Source: JACTUC01 sp964477685 (GTDB lineage Archaea > Thermoproteota > Methanomethylicia > Methanomethylicales > Methanomethylicaceae). Taken from it: 25,648 bases of DNA. Location: NCBI GenBank assembly GCA_964477685.1, contig CAYZHK010000015.1:1-25648 (forward strand), read 5' to 3'. This document shows, piece by piece, positions 1 to 8,603 of this stretch; within the stretch, counting starts at the first letter, position 1, and the number at the start of each line of letters is the position of its first letter. The position numbers and the translations under genes were made by a program. Below the pieces are notes generated by a model that saw nothing but the letters and a program-made list of their open reading frames with translations, was not told where the DNA came from and did no database searches.

Positions 1-408
1 GTACCGGTGGGTGGACAGGTTCAGGAAGTCGGCAGGCAGTATGTTCTTCTGTGCGGCGACTCTGCGGGCCAGGTAATTCCAATAACTGGCGGCGGCATCA
101 GGACGAGCATGGCAGCGGGGAGCATGGCCGGTTCTGCCATTGCCGAGGCCCTGGAGGCGAGCAACATGAACCTCCTCCAATCCTACCCGGAGAAATACGG
201 CGAGTACTGGGGCTCCAGGATCCATAAGAGCCTGAGGGTCCTGAAGGCGCTTGACAAGCTGAACGACGAGGATCTAAACCTCATGGCCACCCTTGTCAAC
301 GGGGATGACATCGTGGATCTAGCCAATGGCTTGGACATCCGGCGTGTGACCTCAAAGCTGATGAAGAACCCGATGGTCGCGATGAAGGTAGCATCCAAGT
401 TCCTTTGA
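1..408 (+). CDS. Geranylgeranyl reductase family protein, C-terminal part (5' end outside window)
   Basis: The frame is open from base 1, so the gene starts upstream of the window and only about 135 C-terminal residues are visible. Near the start the protein reads LLCGDSAGQVIP followed by GGGIRTSM. This is the second FAD-contacting motif (GD-A-G) and the glycine-rich stretch of the geranylgeranyl reductase/digeranylgeranylglycerophospholipid reductase family. These flavoproteins saturate the isoprenoid chains of archaeal membrane lipids. The helical tail after it (LQSYPEKYGEYWGSRI and onward) also fits that family. The N-terminal dinucleotide-binding GxGxxG motif is not in the window, so exact substrate specificity cannot be judged. 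The gene converges on yjbQ with only 23 bp between stops. Confidence 0.85.
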   Translation, partial: VPVGGQVQEVGRQYVLLCGDSAGQVIPITGGGIRTSMAAGSMAGSAIAEALEASNMNLLQSYPEKYGEYWGSRIHKSLRVLKALDKLNDEDLNLMATLVNGDDIVDLANGLDIRRVTSKLMKNPMVAMKVASKFL

Positions 409-431
409 CATGTGGGCATTTTATTGGGGGA

Positions 432-848
432 TCACCCTTCGCCCATGATCTCCACAACTATGCGCCTCCCGCTTCTCGGGCCGTCCAGCTCCAGGAAGAA
501 TATGGACTGCCACGTACCGAGGACGGGGCGCCCCCCTTTCACGGGCAGAGTTATGGAAGGGCCGATGAAGGCCCCCGCCAGGTGGCCGTCTGCGTTGTCG
601 TCTATCCTGTCGTGATGCCAGCCCATCCCGGGGGGATAATCCTCTGACACCTTCCTCAGCAGGTCAACGCGGAGCCCTTCTTCATTTTCATTGATGACCA
701 GGGCGCTGGTAGAATGCAACGAGTGGATCAGGCAAATGCCATTCCGGATGCCGCTTTTGGATATGGCCGATGCAACCCGCTCGGTGATGTCAACCAGTTC
801 CTTCCTCTTCCCTGTGTCCAGCGTTATCTCGGAGAAGGTTATGCCCAT
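432..848 (-). CDS. YjbQ family protein (UPF0047, secondary thiamine-phosphate synthase type)
   Basis: A 138-residue protein, the normal length for the YjbQ/UPF0047 family. It shows the family signatures in order: HSTSALVINENE at about residues 45-56, HHDRIDDNADGHL with the conserved His and Asp, AGAFIGPS, and GTWQSIFFLELDGPR near the C-terminus. Members form small trimeric barrels. Some have weak thiamine-phosphate synthase activity, but the true role is unsettled. It lies 34 bp downstream of the creatininase-family gene on the same strand and is probably co-transcribed with it. The ATG start is preceded by a G-rich ribosome-binding stretch. The same window has a TPP riboswitch and thiW, but 21 kb away, so no link is claimed. 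Confidence 0.9.
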   Translation of the reverse strand: MGITFSEITLDTGKRKELVDITERVASAISKSGIRNGICLIHSLHSTSALVINENEEGLRVDLLRKVSEDYPPGMGWHHDRIDDNADGHLAGAFIGPSITLPVKGGRPVLGTWQSIFFLELDGPRSGRRIVVEIMGEG

Positions 849-882
849 CCCATGGCCCCCCTGGTTCCGCAGACGCCTCCCC

Positions 883-1623
883 TCATGGGGATCCCTTCAG
901 CATCTCCTGCGCCTCAAGGACTACCCTCACTAGGTCTAGAACCGCGACCTCCAGCAGCTCGGCCCCTTTTTCAGCCTTGGCCTTCCTCGCATCCCCTGTC
1001 AGGGCCATGGAGTACAACCTCCGGTCCAGCATCCTGGAATAGAGCCTGTAGCGCGGGTATTCCACGATATGGGCCCTGGCTGCCTCCATCTTCACCCTTT
1101 CGGGCTGCAATGCCATCATGGCGCTGGTCTCGTCCTCTCCGGCATGGCCGGGGGCTTCGAAGGAGCTAAGCTTGCTCAGGCCCAGCTCCCTCCACCAGTC
1201 GATCACTATGACCGACAGATCAGTCCTGCTGGAGATGTCCCTGGCAGCCATGGAGAGGGGGGTGGTATTCCCTCCATGCCCATTGATGATGCAGAGAAGC
1301 CTAAAGCCGTTCCTGTTCACCTCAGATATTAGGCTCCTCACAAACTTGTAGAGGCAGTCCGAATCGAGATCGAAGGTCCCGCTGAATGGCTTCATGGCCT
1401 TGCAGGAGCCGTACCAGAGGGTGGGCAAGACCGGGCAGCTAAGTCTCTCAGCCGCCTTCCTGGCAATATGCTCCGGCAGGAAACCGTCGGTGCCCAGCGG
1501 CAGATGGTCCCCGTGCCTCTCAACGGAGCCCACTGGCAGGAGAACAGTGCGCTTCTCAAGCCTCTCGAAATCGGCTCCAGTCATTTCGGCTATTCTCATA
1601 GGAGTCACTGCTAGCTTCTCCAT
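883..1623 (-). CDS. Creatininase-family amidohydrolase (ArfB-like formamide hydrolase candidate)
   Basis: A 246-residue protein with the creatininase fold signatures: GSVERHGDHLPLGTD (E35, H37 and D46 as metal ligands), NGHGGN (H116), and GHAGEDETS (H160, E163) as the second-metal site. In archaea the family includes ArfB, which removes the formyl group from an early intermediate shared by riboflavin and coenzyme F420 synthesis, as well as uncharacterised amidohydrolases. The motifs support a dinuclear metal hydrolase; ArfB itself is inference from the archaeal, probably methanogenic, context. The gene is followed by yjbQ, apparently in one transcript. The start is the first ATG. The upstream region (1624-1735) is shared with the divergent GTPase gene and contains a TTATAT element near 1696-1701. 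Confidence 0.85.
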   Translation of the reverse strand: MEKLAVTPMRIAEMTGADFERLEKRTVLLPVGSVERHGDHLPLGTDGFLPEHIARKAAERLSCPVLPTLWYGSCKAMKPFSGTFDLDSDCLYKFVRSLISEVNRNGFRLLCIINGHGGNTTPLSMAARDISSRTDLSVIVIDWWRELGLSKLSSFEAPGHAGEDETSAMMALQPERVKMEAARAHIVEYPRYRLYSRMLDRRLYSMALTGDARKAKAEKGAELLEVAVLDLVRVVLEAQEMLKGSP

Positions 1624-1735
1624 TTGAGGGGTTTTTTAGCGTTTCCTATTTCCTGACCGACCCTGAACGGCCTTCTTTTTTTTCCACGGAAGACATTATA
1701 TCAGACCATTGGTCGTATTATTGCGAGGATTAGGG

Positions 1736-2971
1736 ATGCTTAAAATCGGCATAGTAGGCAAGACGAACACCGGTAAAACCACACTGTTCAACGCAGTGAC
1801 GCTGCTCAACGCCGAGATCTCCAACTATTCCTTTACGACCAAGTCGCCCAACATTGGGATAGGCTACGTCAAAACCCCCTGCGTCCATCCGGAACTGGGG
1901 GTGAAGGACAACCCGAAAAATTCCACCTGCATTGACGGCTGGAGGTTCATACCCATCGAGGTGATCGACCTTCCCGGCCTCATAAAGGGGGCCTGGGAGG
2001 GCGCTGGGCTGGGCAACCAATTCCTCTCGGTGGCTGCCCAGGCCGATGCCCTTCTCCATGTGGTAGACGCCTCGGGGAGCATCAACTCCAAGGGGGCTAT
2101 CTGCGAGCCCGGCATGGGTTCCCCCCTGGCAGACTACTATGACATAGAGGAGGAGCTGATCAAGTGGTACACGAAGAACCTCATGGAGAATTCCGAACAG
2201 GTCTCAAGGCTCTTGGAGGGCAAGAACATGGATCTCACCAAGGCCCTCCTTGAGATCCTCGCCGGGATAAAGGTGAAGGAAGAGCACATCAAGACTGCAC
2301 TGGAGAAGACCAAGCTCATGGGGATACCCTTCGGGGATTGGGAGGACGAAGACTTCCGCACCTTTGCCGCCGAGATCCGCTACCTCTCAAAGCCGACGCT
2401 CATTGTGGCCAACAAGATGGACATGCCTGTCTCCGACAATAACTTCAAGGGCCTCCAGGAAACCTTCGGGGAGCGGTTCGTCGTCCCATGCTCGGCGGAC
2501 GTTGAGCTTGCGCTTAGGAAGGCCGAGAGGTCAGGGATCATATCCTACATACCTGGCGAGGAGGGCTTCAGGATAAAGGACACCTCCCGCCTTACGGCAA
2601 AGCAGAAATGGGCCCTTGACTATGTGAGCGACAGGCTCTTCGAGCGGTGGCTCAGGACCGGGGTCGACCATGCCCTGTCCGTGACGGTGTTCAAGCTGCT
2701 CCGCATGAACGTCGTCTATCCAGTCGAGGACGCCAAGAGGTACTCTGACGGGAAGGGAAATGTCCTCCCCGACGCCATAATGCTCCCCCACGGCTCGACT
2801 CCCCTCGATCTGGCAAAAAACCTCCACTCAGACCTGGCAGAGGGTTTCCTCTACGCCATAGATGCGGTCTCTGGGATGCGACTCCCCAAGGACTATATCC
2901 TTAGGGACAGGGATGTCATCAGCATCGTTTCGGCTACAAAGAAAGCCAAGCCAAAGGGCGAAAGGAAATAG
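1736..2971 (+). CDS. Obg/YchF-type translation-associated GTPase with C-terminal TGS domain
   Basis: From the ATG at 1736 the product is 411 residues. GKTNTGKTT near the N-terminus is the P-loop (G1), DLPGLIKGAWEGAGLG the G3 region, NKMD the G4 motif and CSAD the G5. The last 80 or so residues (PHGSTPLDLAKNLH through DRDVISIVSA) are a TGS domain. This matches the archaeal YchF/OLA1-related GTPases, cytosolic proteins that associate with ribosomes. The canonical NKxD suggests GTP rather than ATP specificity, unlike bacterial YchF, which has an altered G4. An in-frame TTG lies 27 bp upstream, but the ATG at 1736 has a GAGG sequence seven bases before it and starts directly at the conserved MLKIGIVG strand, so it is preferred. 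A Nudix gene follows after 9 bp. Confidence 0.93.
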   Translation: MLKIGIVGKTNTGKTTLFNAVTLLNAEISNYSFTTKSPNIGIGYVKTPCVHPELGVKDNPKNSTCIDGWRFIPIEVIDLPGLIKGAWEGAGLGNQFLSVAAQADALLHVVDASGSINSKGAICEPGMGSPLADYYDIEEELIKWYTKNLMENSEQVSRLLEGKNMDLTKALLEILAGIKVKEEHIKTALEKTKLMGIPFGDWEDEDFRTFAAEIRYLSKPTLIVANKMDMPVSDNNFKGLQETFGERFVVPCSADVELALRKAERSGIISYIPGEEGFRIKDTSRLTAKQKWALDYVSDRLFERWLRTGVDHALSVTVFKLLRMNVVYPVEDAKRYSDGKGNVLPDAIMLPHGSTPLDLAKNLHSDLAEGFLYAIDAVSGMRLPKDYILRDRDVISIVSATKKAKPKGERK

Positions 2972-2980
2972 GTCTTCCCG

Positions 2981-3523
2981 ATGACCAAGCCAGAGAGTGA
3001 GGAGGTCATTTCAACCGAGAGGCCCTTCTCCGGCAAGCTCCTGAAGGTCAGGGTGGACGAGGTCCTCCTGCCCAGCGGCAGGCACTCGAAACGCGAGATC
3101 GTTGAGCACAGGGGAGCCGTGGCCATCGTCGCCATGATCGGGGAGGGGGTTCTTTTGGAGCGGCAGTACAGGCATGCCGCCGGCAAGGTTCTGTGGGAGA
3201 TCCCTGCCGGAACGCTGGAGGCCGGGGAAGACCCCCCCGTGGCGGCTGCCAGGGAACTGGAGGAGGAGACTGGGTATTTCCCCGGCCGTCTGGAAGAGCT
3301 GGCCCACTTCTATGTGGCTGTGGGATACAGCACCGAGGTAATCCGCCTCTACCTGGCAACAAAGCTGGAGCAGCGGGCCGAGCGCCAGGAGGAGGATGAG
3401 AGGATCGAAACCGTGATCATGCCGCTGAGGGAGGCCTTGGCAATGATCTCCTCCAACGCCATCGAGGACGCCAAGACAATTATAGGGCTGCTTGTGGCTA
3501 AGGATAGGGTTGGAGGGCGCTGA
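2981..3523 (+). CDS. Nudix hydrolase, ADP-ribose pyrophosphatase type
   Basis: A 180-residue protein with a perfect Nudix box: G-x5-E-x7-REL-EEE-TG-Y, reading GTLEAGEDPP then AARELEEETGY at about residues 76-98. The upstream RQYRHAAGKVLWEIPAG segment is typical of ADP-ribose pyrophosphatases, which cleave ADP-ribose to AMP and ribose 5-phosphate in the cytosol using Mg2+ held by the box glutamates. Length matches the family. It starts 9 bp after the GTPase and its TGA abuts the ATG of the Hjc gene, so the three are probably one operon. The substrate call rests on family resemblance only; other Nudix substrates are possible. Confidence 0.9.
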   Translation: MTKPESEEVISTERPFSGKLLKVRVDEVLLPSGRHSKREIVEHRGAVAIVAMIGEGVLLERQYRHAAGKVLWEIPAGTLEAGEDPPVAAARELEEETGYFPGRLEELAHFYVAVGYSTEVIRLYLATKLEQRAERQEEDERIETVIMPLREALAMISSNAIEDAKTIIGLLVAKDRVGGR

Positions 3524-4006
3524 ATGGTATCCGACACTGTCCATGTCTCGCGCATAAGGAAGAGCCGAGGGCAGGGGTTCGAGAGGGACCTTGTTAAGCG
3601 GTATCGCAGGGCGGGCTGGTGGTCCTACAGGACGGGCGGCAACAGCGCCTACCTGCCTGACGTAATGTCCACAAAGGATGATACCGGGGAGCTGGACATC
3701 ATCGAAGCCAAGGCTGGCGCCAAGGATCACCTGTACATCGACTGGGACCAGTTAAACCGTGACATTTTCATGATAAACGGCTTTAGGAGGTACCCCAACC
3801 GCCATATCATACTCGCCTTCAAGTTCCTCTCGAAGAAGAGAAAGGGGAACGGGTACGAACATCGGCAGCTGCGGGAGTACTACAAGCTGCTGCCCGAGGA
3901 GAAATGGAAGGAGTGGGAGGGCAAGACCACCTGCTGCCATTACGAGAGGGGCTGCCCTGACCTTCCGGACTATGGGCCGCCCTTCAAATTCAAGGGCAAG
4001 GCATGA
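3524..4006 (+). CDS. hjc: Holliday junction resolvase Hjc-like
   Basis: A 160-residue protein whose N-terminal 90 residues read as an archaeal Hjc. RKSRGQGFERDLVKRYRRAG contains the basic Arg and catalytic Glu. WWSYRTGGNSAYLPDV follows, with the catalytic Asp after Pro. DIIEAKAG has the E-x-K of the PD-(D/E)xK nuclease core, followed by LYIDWDQL. Hjc is a homodimer that symmetrically cuts four-way junctions during recombination and fork repair. The tail after about residue 105 is longer than in compact Hjc proteins (about 120-140 aa) and carries two adjacent cysteines and one more downstream (TTCCHYERGC). The start ATG directly follows the TGA of the Nudix gene, implying translational coupling. 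Confidence 0.88.
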   Translation: MVSDTVHVSRIRKSRGQGFERDLVKRYRRAGWWSYRTGGNSAYLPDVMSTKDDTGELDIIEAKAGAKDHLYIDWDQLNRDIFMINGFRRYPNRHIILAFKFLSKKRKGNGYEHRQLREYYKLLPEEKWKEWEGKTTCCHYERGCPDLPDYGPPFKFKGKA

Positions 4007-4111
4007 CCCCCGCTGGTCCACTGCTGCTCCGCCTTTTTTGGCAGTGGGTTCAGGAAGGCCTGATACCAAAGCTTATTTCTTCCATTCAATTATGTGAGAT
4101 GGGTATTCACG

Positions 4112-4504
4112 ATGGGTGATGATGACTTCGATGACCTCGCCGCAATAAGGCTGAAGAAAATGCAGGAGCTCCAGAGGCGGATGGCGGCGGCGCAGGAAAA
4201 GCCCCAGCCGGTGAAGGAGAAGGGGCCGGACGACCTGACCCTTGTGCGGTCAAAGCTGATCAACAGGGGAAACGAGGTACTTGATGCAGCGCTCTCGCAA
4301 TATCCACAGGCAGCCAACGAGGTCGTCATTCAGATTGCCAAGCTCATCAGGGCAGGCAAGCTTAAGGAAAACATCCCTGGCGATGAGCTGCTGCTGCTCT
4401 TCCAGGATCTTGGCATGAGGGTCCACATCGAGACTACAATCAGCTACATCAAGGACGGTAAGAGGGTTTCCCTGAGCGATAGATTCAAGAAAGGCACATC
4501 CTAG
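4112..4504 (+). CDS. PDCD5-like DNA-binding protein
   Basis: A 130-residue acidic-then-helical protein. The N-terminus, MGDDDFDDLAAIRLKKMQEL, matches the start of archaeal PDCD5-family proteins (acidic leader, then IRxKKMxELQ). The remainder is a compact helical bundle ending in KDGKRVSLSDRFKK. PDCD5 relatives in archaea bind double-stranded DNA; their cellular job is not settled. An in-frame GTG at 4094 would add six residues (MRWVFT), but the ATG at 4112 is followed by the conserved acidic start and preceded by GAGATGGG with eight-base spacing, so it is chosen. The central region is shorter in Gln-rich repeats than in euryarchaeal relatives, so this is a divergent member. Confidence 0.7.
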   Translation: MGDDDFDDLAAIRLKKMQELQRRMAAAQEKPQPVKEKGPDDLTLVRSKLINRGNEVLDAALSQYPQAANEVVIQIAKLIRAGKLKENIPGDELLLLFQDLGMRVHIETTISYIKDGKRVSLSDRFKKGTS

Positions 4505-4570
4505 GGCGGCAGTGCCGGGCTTCTGCCACAGGTGGTTTGGGCCGCAAAGGTCACGGGCGAGCAATAAGAA

Positions 4571-4598
4571 ACATATATATTTGAGTCCGATATATAAC
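4571..4598 (+). promoter_or_regulatory. Tandem TATA boxes before grpE
   Basis: Two archaeal TATA-like elements lie in a short AT-rich island: ACATATATATTTG (4571-4583) and GATATATAAC (4589-4598). Transcription would be expected about 25 bp further on, around 4605-4620, giving an almost leaderless grpE mRNA. Two closely spaced elements may mean basal and stress-induced initiation; that is inference. Confidence 0.55.
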
Positions 4599-4612
4599 AA
4601 TCAGAATTAGAA

Positions 4613-5248
4613 GTGGGGAACACCTTGGAGAAGCCAACGCAGCCGCAGAGCGAAGCCGAGTCAGGGCAGAAGCCCCAGGAAGATGCCGGGGTCAATGAAG
4701 AAAAGACTTCGGACCATGCGCTTACAGGGGACCAGGTTGACAGGCTCATTCTCGCCTTTGCGAAGGAGAAGGAGGCCTCGGAGAGATGCGCAAGCAGGCT
4801 GAAGTACCTCCAGGCTGATTTCGACAACTATGCCAAGCGGATGGACAGGCAGATGGAGGATGTCAAGCGACGGACTTCCGAGTCCATCTACGCAAACCTT
4901 CTGGATGTGCTGGACGAGCTGGAGCTGGCCATCCGCAACGGCCGCTCCAGCAGCAGCGCAGAGGCGCTATTGGAGGGGGTCGAGATGACCCAAAAGAAAC
5001 TCAAGAAAATGCTCGCCTCTGAGGGCATTTCGGAGATCGCCTGCGTAGGCCAGCCGTTTGATCCAAAATTCCATTCCGCTGTCAGCACAGAAGCATGTGG
5101 GAGCAATGAAGAAGGTATGGTCCTGGAGGAGCTTAGGAAGGGCTATACCATCCAGGGGCGCGTGCTGCGGCCTGCCATGGTTAAGGTGTCCGTTAAAGAA
5201 TCGCCATCAAATGGTAAAGATGATGATAGAAGGAGTGATGAAAAATGA
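4613..5248 (+). CDS. grpE: GrpE, nucleotide-exchange factor for DnaK
   Basis: A 211-residue protein with the GrpE plan. It has a charged, disordered N-terminal 45 residues, then a long coiled coil (about 55-135, with ERCASRLKYLQADFDNYAKR typical), then the C-terminal beta domain with PFDPKFHSAVST, and finally YTIQGRVLRPAMVKVS, the classical GrpE signature. GrpE dimers open the DnaK nucleotide pocket to release ADP. The annotated start is GTG at 4613. TTG at 4625, with GGGGA five bases upstream, is a credible alternative and would remove four residues. The stop overlaps the dnaK ATG by 4 bp (ATGA), so translation is coupled. Confidence 0.95.
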   Translation: MGNTLEKPTQPQSEAESGQKPQEDAGVNEEKTSDHALTGDQVDRLILAFAKEKEASERCASRLKYLQADFDNYAKRMDRQMEDVKRRTSESIYANLLDVLDELELAIRNGRSSSSAEALLEGVEMTQKKLKKMLASEGISEIACVGQPFDPKFHSAVSTEACGSNEEGMVLEELRKGYTIQGRVLRPAMVKVSVKESPSNGKDDDRRSDEK

Positions 5249-7134
5249 GTACCGCTAGATCGGGAGAAAAAATATTGGGTATTGATTTGGGCACAACCAA
5301 CTCTGCCGCTGCCATATTCGAGGGGGGGAGGTCCACGGTAATACCAAGTGCAGAGGGGGCGACGGCAGCCGGGAAAATGTTCCCTTCGGTCGTTGCCTTC
5401 ACCAGGGACGGAACCCTGCTGGTGGGCGAGCCTGCCAAGCGGCAGACGACAGCAAACCCCGAAGGGACTGTCTATGAGATCAAGAGGAAGATGGGGACTG
5501 ACTACCGCGTCGATATCTACGGCAAGAGCTATACCCCTCAGCAGATCTCTGCCTTTATACTCCAGAAGATCAAGAAGGATGCCGAGACATACCTGGGGAA
5601 TATGATGCGCAAGGCCGTGATCACTGTACCGGCGCATTTCAATGACAACCAGAGGCAAGCCACCAAAGATGCCGGCGAGATTGCCGGCTTCGAAGTGATG
5701 AGGATCATCAATGAGCCCACAGCCGCCTGCCTGGCATACGGGATCGACAAGCTGGACAGGGACATGAAGATAATGGTCTTCAGCTTCGGCGGCGGGACCC
5801 ACGATGCCACAGTCATGGACTTTGGGAAGGGAGTCTTCCAGGTTCTTTCCACGAGCGGCGATACCGAGACCGGTGGCGCAGACATCGACAAGGCCGTAAT
5901 GGACTTTGTGAGCGCCGAGTTCCAGAGGCAGACCGGCATCGATCTCCGCCCTGACAGGACCGCAATGGCCCGGCTGAAGGAGGCTTCGGAAAGGGCAAAG
6001 ATCGAGCTATCAACGATGCTAACCACCGACATAGACCTTCCATTCATCTACTCGGATGCAGCGGGTCCGAAGAACCTCCATGTGACCCTGACGCGCACAA
6101 AGCTTGAGGAGCTGGCCCAGCCCATAATCTCCCGGACCGAGAGGACCCTGATGAAGGCCCTCACAGATGCCAAGCTCGCCCCTGCCCAGATCGACAAGAT
6201 TATCCTCATAGGTGGCACCACAAGGATGCCCGTTGTCCAGAGGTTCGTTGAGAGGGTTATGGGGAAGCAGGTGGAAAGGGGCGTTGACCCAATGGAATGC
6301 GTTGCCATAGGCGCCGCGATTCAGGGGGCCGTTCTGTCAGGCGAGGTGAAGGACATCCTCCTGCTGGACGTCACGCCTCTATCCCTGGGTGTGGAGACAT
6401 TGGGCGGGGTCTTCACGAGGATCATGGAGAAGAACACCACAATCCCGACCCGGAGAAGCCAAGTCTTTTCAACGGCGGCCGATATGCAGACTGCGGTTAC
6501 AATCCATGTGCTCCAAGGTGAACGCCCGATGGCCAGCGACAACGTCTCGCTCGGCATGTTCAACCTCGAGGGCATACCCCCGGCGCCAAGGGGTGTGCCG
6601 CAGATAGAGGTCACATTCGACATGGACGCGAATGGCATCCTCAACGTTACGGCCAAGGACCGAGGAACCAGCAAGGAGGCCAAGATCACCATCTCAGCTT
6701 CCACAAAGCTCTCCAAGGAGGAGAAGGAGCGGCTGATGCGGGAGGCGGAGCAGTTTTCTGCACAGGACATCAAGAAAAAGGAGCAGGCCGAGACACTGAA
6801 CATGGCTGACGGGCTGATCTACACGGCGGAGAAGACCAAGAGGGACCTCGGGGAGAAGATGACCGTTGACCAAAAGGAGCGTGTCGACAAGGCCATAGCG
6901 GCCCTTAAGGAAGCGCTCCCTTCGAAGGAGGTTGACCGCATAAAAGCCAGGGCTGACGAGCTCTCAAAGGTGCTCCAGGAGGTTGGCACGGCCGTCTACC
7001 AGCAGGCCACCGCCCAGCAGCAGGCCCAGCAGGGGCAGCAGGGTGCAGGGCCGCAGGCTGGACCTTCTCAGTCGCAGCCGCCGCCGGGGCAGCAGGACGA
7101 AAAGGTTGTCGACGCCGACTACAAGGTCAAGTGA
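5245..7134 (+). CDS. dnaK: DnaK (Hsp70) chaperone
   Basis: A 629-residue Hsp70. GIDLGTTNS (D14) is the phosphate-1 loop, VYEIKRKMG carries K80, NEPTAACLAYG carries E157, IGGTTRMP is the adenosine motif, DILLLDVTPLSLGVET is the interdomain linker, and the C-terminus ends EKVVDADYKVK after a Gln-rich tail. Numbering shows the N-terminal quadrant lacks the roughly 20-residue insert of proteobacterial DnaK, as in Gram-positive and archaeal forms. Odd point: the phosphate-2 loop reads VFSFGGGTHD, so Ser180 (codon AGC at 5782-5784) replaces the usual Asp (E. coli D194); T185 and D187 are kept. Many archaea lack dnaK, and those that have it generally acquired it from bacteria. The gene overlaps grpE by 4 bp; a good GGAGTGATG ribosome site precedes the start. 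Confidence 0.98.
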   Translation: MSTARSGEKILGIDLGTTNSAAAIFEGGRSTVIPSAEGATAAGKMFPSVVAFTRDGTLLVGEPAKRQTTANPEGTVYEIKRKMGTDYRVDIYGKSYTPQQISAFILQKIKKDAETYLGNMMRKAVITVPAHFNDNQRQATKDAGEIAGFEVMRIINEPTAACLAYGIDKLDRDMKIMVFSFGGGTHDATVMDFGKGVFQVLSTSGDTETGGADIDKAVMDFVSAEFQRQTGIDLRPDRTAMARLKEASERAKIELSTMLTTDIDLPFIYSDAAGPKNLHVTLTRTKLEELAQPIISRTERTLMKALTDAKLAPAQIDKIILIGGTTRMPVVQRFVERVMGKQVERGVDPMECVAIGAAIQGAVLSGEVKDILLLDVTPLSLGVETLGGVFTRIMEKNTTIPTRRSQVFSTAADMQTAVTIHVLQGERPMASDNVSLGMFNLEGIPPAPRGVPQIEVTFDMDANGILNVTAKDRGTSKEAKITISASTKLSKEEKERLMREAEQFSAQDIKKKEQAETLNMADGLIYTAEKTKRDLGEKMTVDQKERVDKAIAALKEALPSKEVDRIKARADELSKVLQEVGTAVYQQATAQQQAQQGQQGAGPQAGPSQSQPPPGQQDEKVVDADYKVK

Positions 7135-7213
7135 TCCGCAGGTGAGGGCAGGGGCAGGGCAAACACTTTAGAGCTTCTGCCTTCTACCTGAGATAGGCTC
7201 AGGGCGCTTTCTC

Positions 7214-8338
7214 ATGGCAGAAAAAAGGGACTACTACGAGATACTCGGGGTCTCCCGCGGTGCTTCCAAGGACCAGATCAAAGATGCCTACAGGAAGCTG
7301 GCCCTTCAGTACCATCCGGACAGAAACAAGGCACCAGAGGCCGAGGAGCGCTTCAAAGAGATCTCTGAGGCCTATGCCGTCCTATCGGACGACCAGAAAA
7401 GGCAGCAATATGACACCCTGGGGCGGGCCGATTTCAGCCAGCAGTACAGCCAGGAGGACATCTTCAGGAATGCCGATTTCGAATCCATCTTTAGGGATTT
7501 CGGCGTCGGCATGAACTTTGGCGATATATTTACCAGCCTCTTTGGCGGCGGCAGGTATGGCTATGGCGAGAGGCAGGCAAGGGGAGGCGACATCGGTTTC
7601 GAGGTTGAGGTCACGCTTGAAGAAGCCTTCAGGGGTACAAACAAGGAAGTAAAGATTCCCAGAACCGAACGCTGCGATGTCTGTTCCGGCTCCGGCGCCA
7701 AGCCGGGCACCTCCCAGAGGACATGCCCCAGGTGCAATGGAACTGGCCAACTGAGGGTTGTCAAGAGCGCAGGATTCGCCCAATTTGTCCAGGTGGGCGT
7801 CTGCCCGACTTGCCGGGGGCGGGGGGTGGTGGTTGACACCCCCTGCAGCCAGTGCGGCGGCTCGGGTACGGTCAAGCGGACCCGGAGGATCACCGTCAGG
7901 ATCCCCCCGGGGGTCGAGGAAGGATCCCAGCTGAGGCTCAAGGGTGAGGGCGACTCTTCGAAGGAAGGCCTGAGGGGCGACCTTTTCCTCTTGGTGCACG
8001 TACTTCCCCACAGCCACTTCACTAGGTCGGGAGACGACCTCTACTATGACCTTGAACTCGGCTATGCCCAGGCAGCCCTCGGCGCTGAGACAACCGTCCC
8101 TACAATGGAGGGTGACGTCAGCCTAACCATACCGCCCGGCAGCCAGCCCGGGCAAATACTGCGCCTGAAGGGCAAAGGGATGCCTCGGCTCAATGGCTAC
8201 GGCAGGGGCAACCTGCTAGTCAGACTCAAGATCACTGTCCCAAAGGAGCTTACGCAGAGGCAGAAGGAAATCCTAGAGGAATTGGCCACAGAGATGGGGC
8301 AGAGCGTGAAGAGCTCCAAGGGTTTCTTCAGATTCTGA
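7214..8338 (+). CDS. dnaJ: DnaJ (Hsp40) co-chaperone, type I
   Basis: A 374-residue type I DnaJ. The J domain at residues 5-70 has the HPD tripeptide at 34-36. A Gly/Phe-rich linker follows (FGVGMNFGDIFTSLFGGG). The zinc region at about 154-218 has four CxxCxGxG units: CDVCSGSG, CPRCNGTG, CPTCRGRG and CSQCGGSG. The C-terminal peptide-binding domains contain VRIPPGVEEGSQLRLKGEG and IPPGSQPGQILRLKGKG. DnaJ brings unfolded clients to DnaK and stimulates its ATPase. It lies 79 bp after dnaK on the same strand; the gap could carry a second promoter, but I see no convincing TATA box. Together with grpE and dnaK it makes a complete Hsp70 machine. Confidence 0.97.
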   Translation: MAEKRDYYEILGVSRGASKDQIKDAYRKLALQYHPDRNKAPEAEERFKEISEAYAVLSDDQKRQQYDTLGRADFSQQYSQEDIFRNADFESIFRDFGVGMNFGDIFTSLFGGGRYGYGERQARGGDIGFEVEVTLEEAFRGTNKEVKIPRTERCDVCSGSGAKPGTSQRTCPRCNGTGQLRVVKSAGFAQFVQVGVCPTCRGRGVVVDTPCSQCGGSGTVKRTRRITVRIPPGVEEGSQLRLKGEGDSSKEGLRGDLFLLVHVLPHSHFTRSGDDLYYDLELGYAQAALGAETTVPTMEGDVSLTIPPGSQPGQILRLKGKGMPRLNGYGRGNLLVRLKITVPKELTQRQKEILEELATEMGQSVKSSKGFFRF

Positions 8339-8603
8339 TCCCCTGATATCTGTCTCCCGATTTGACATGCAGGGCAAAGGAGCACCTGTACAAAACGCGA
8401 TGTGTTTTCCAAAAGCATTCTATAAGAAAAAAATTTCATATATTAAAAATATATAGTACCTAACAAAAAAATCTATGCCTTTAGGGACCACCAAACTCCT
8501 CTGACTGAAACTGAAATTTTCCCCAGTCTCCGCATACGGTCGCCTGACCGGGTTTTGATTAAATAGACTGGAGGCAGAATAACCTGCAAGGGGAAAAAAA
8601 CAG
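8339..8603. other. AT-rich spacer after dnaJ
   Basis: No gene is recognised here. The stretch 8420-8475 is strikingly AT-rich and holds overlapping TATA-like elements (for example CATATATTAAAAATATATAG). Transcription from these would start near 8480 and give a leader of about 120 bases to the small gene at 8604. A second element, GATTAAATAG near 8556-8565, could drive that gene directly. The minus-strand reading frames over this area look like noise. Confidence 0.4.
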
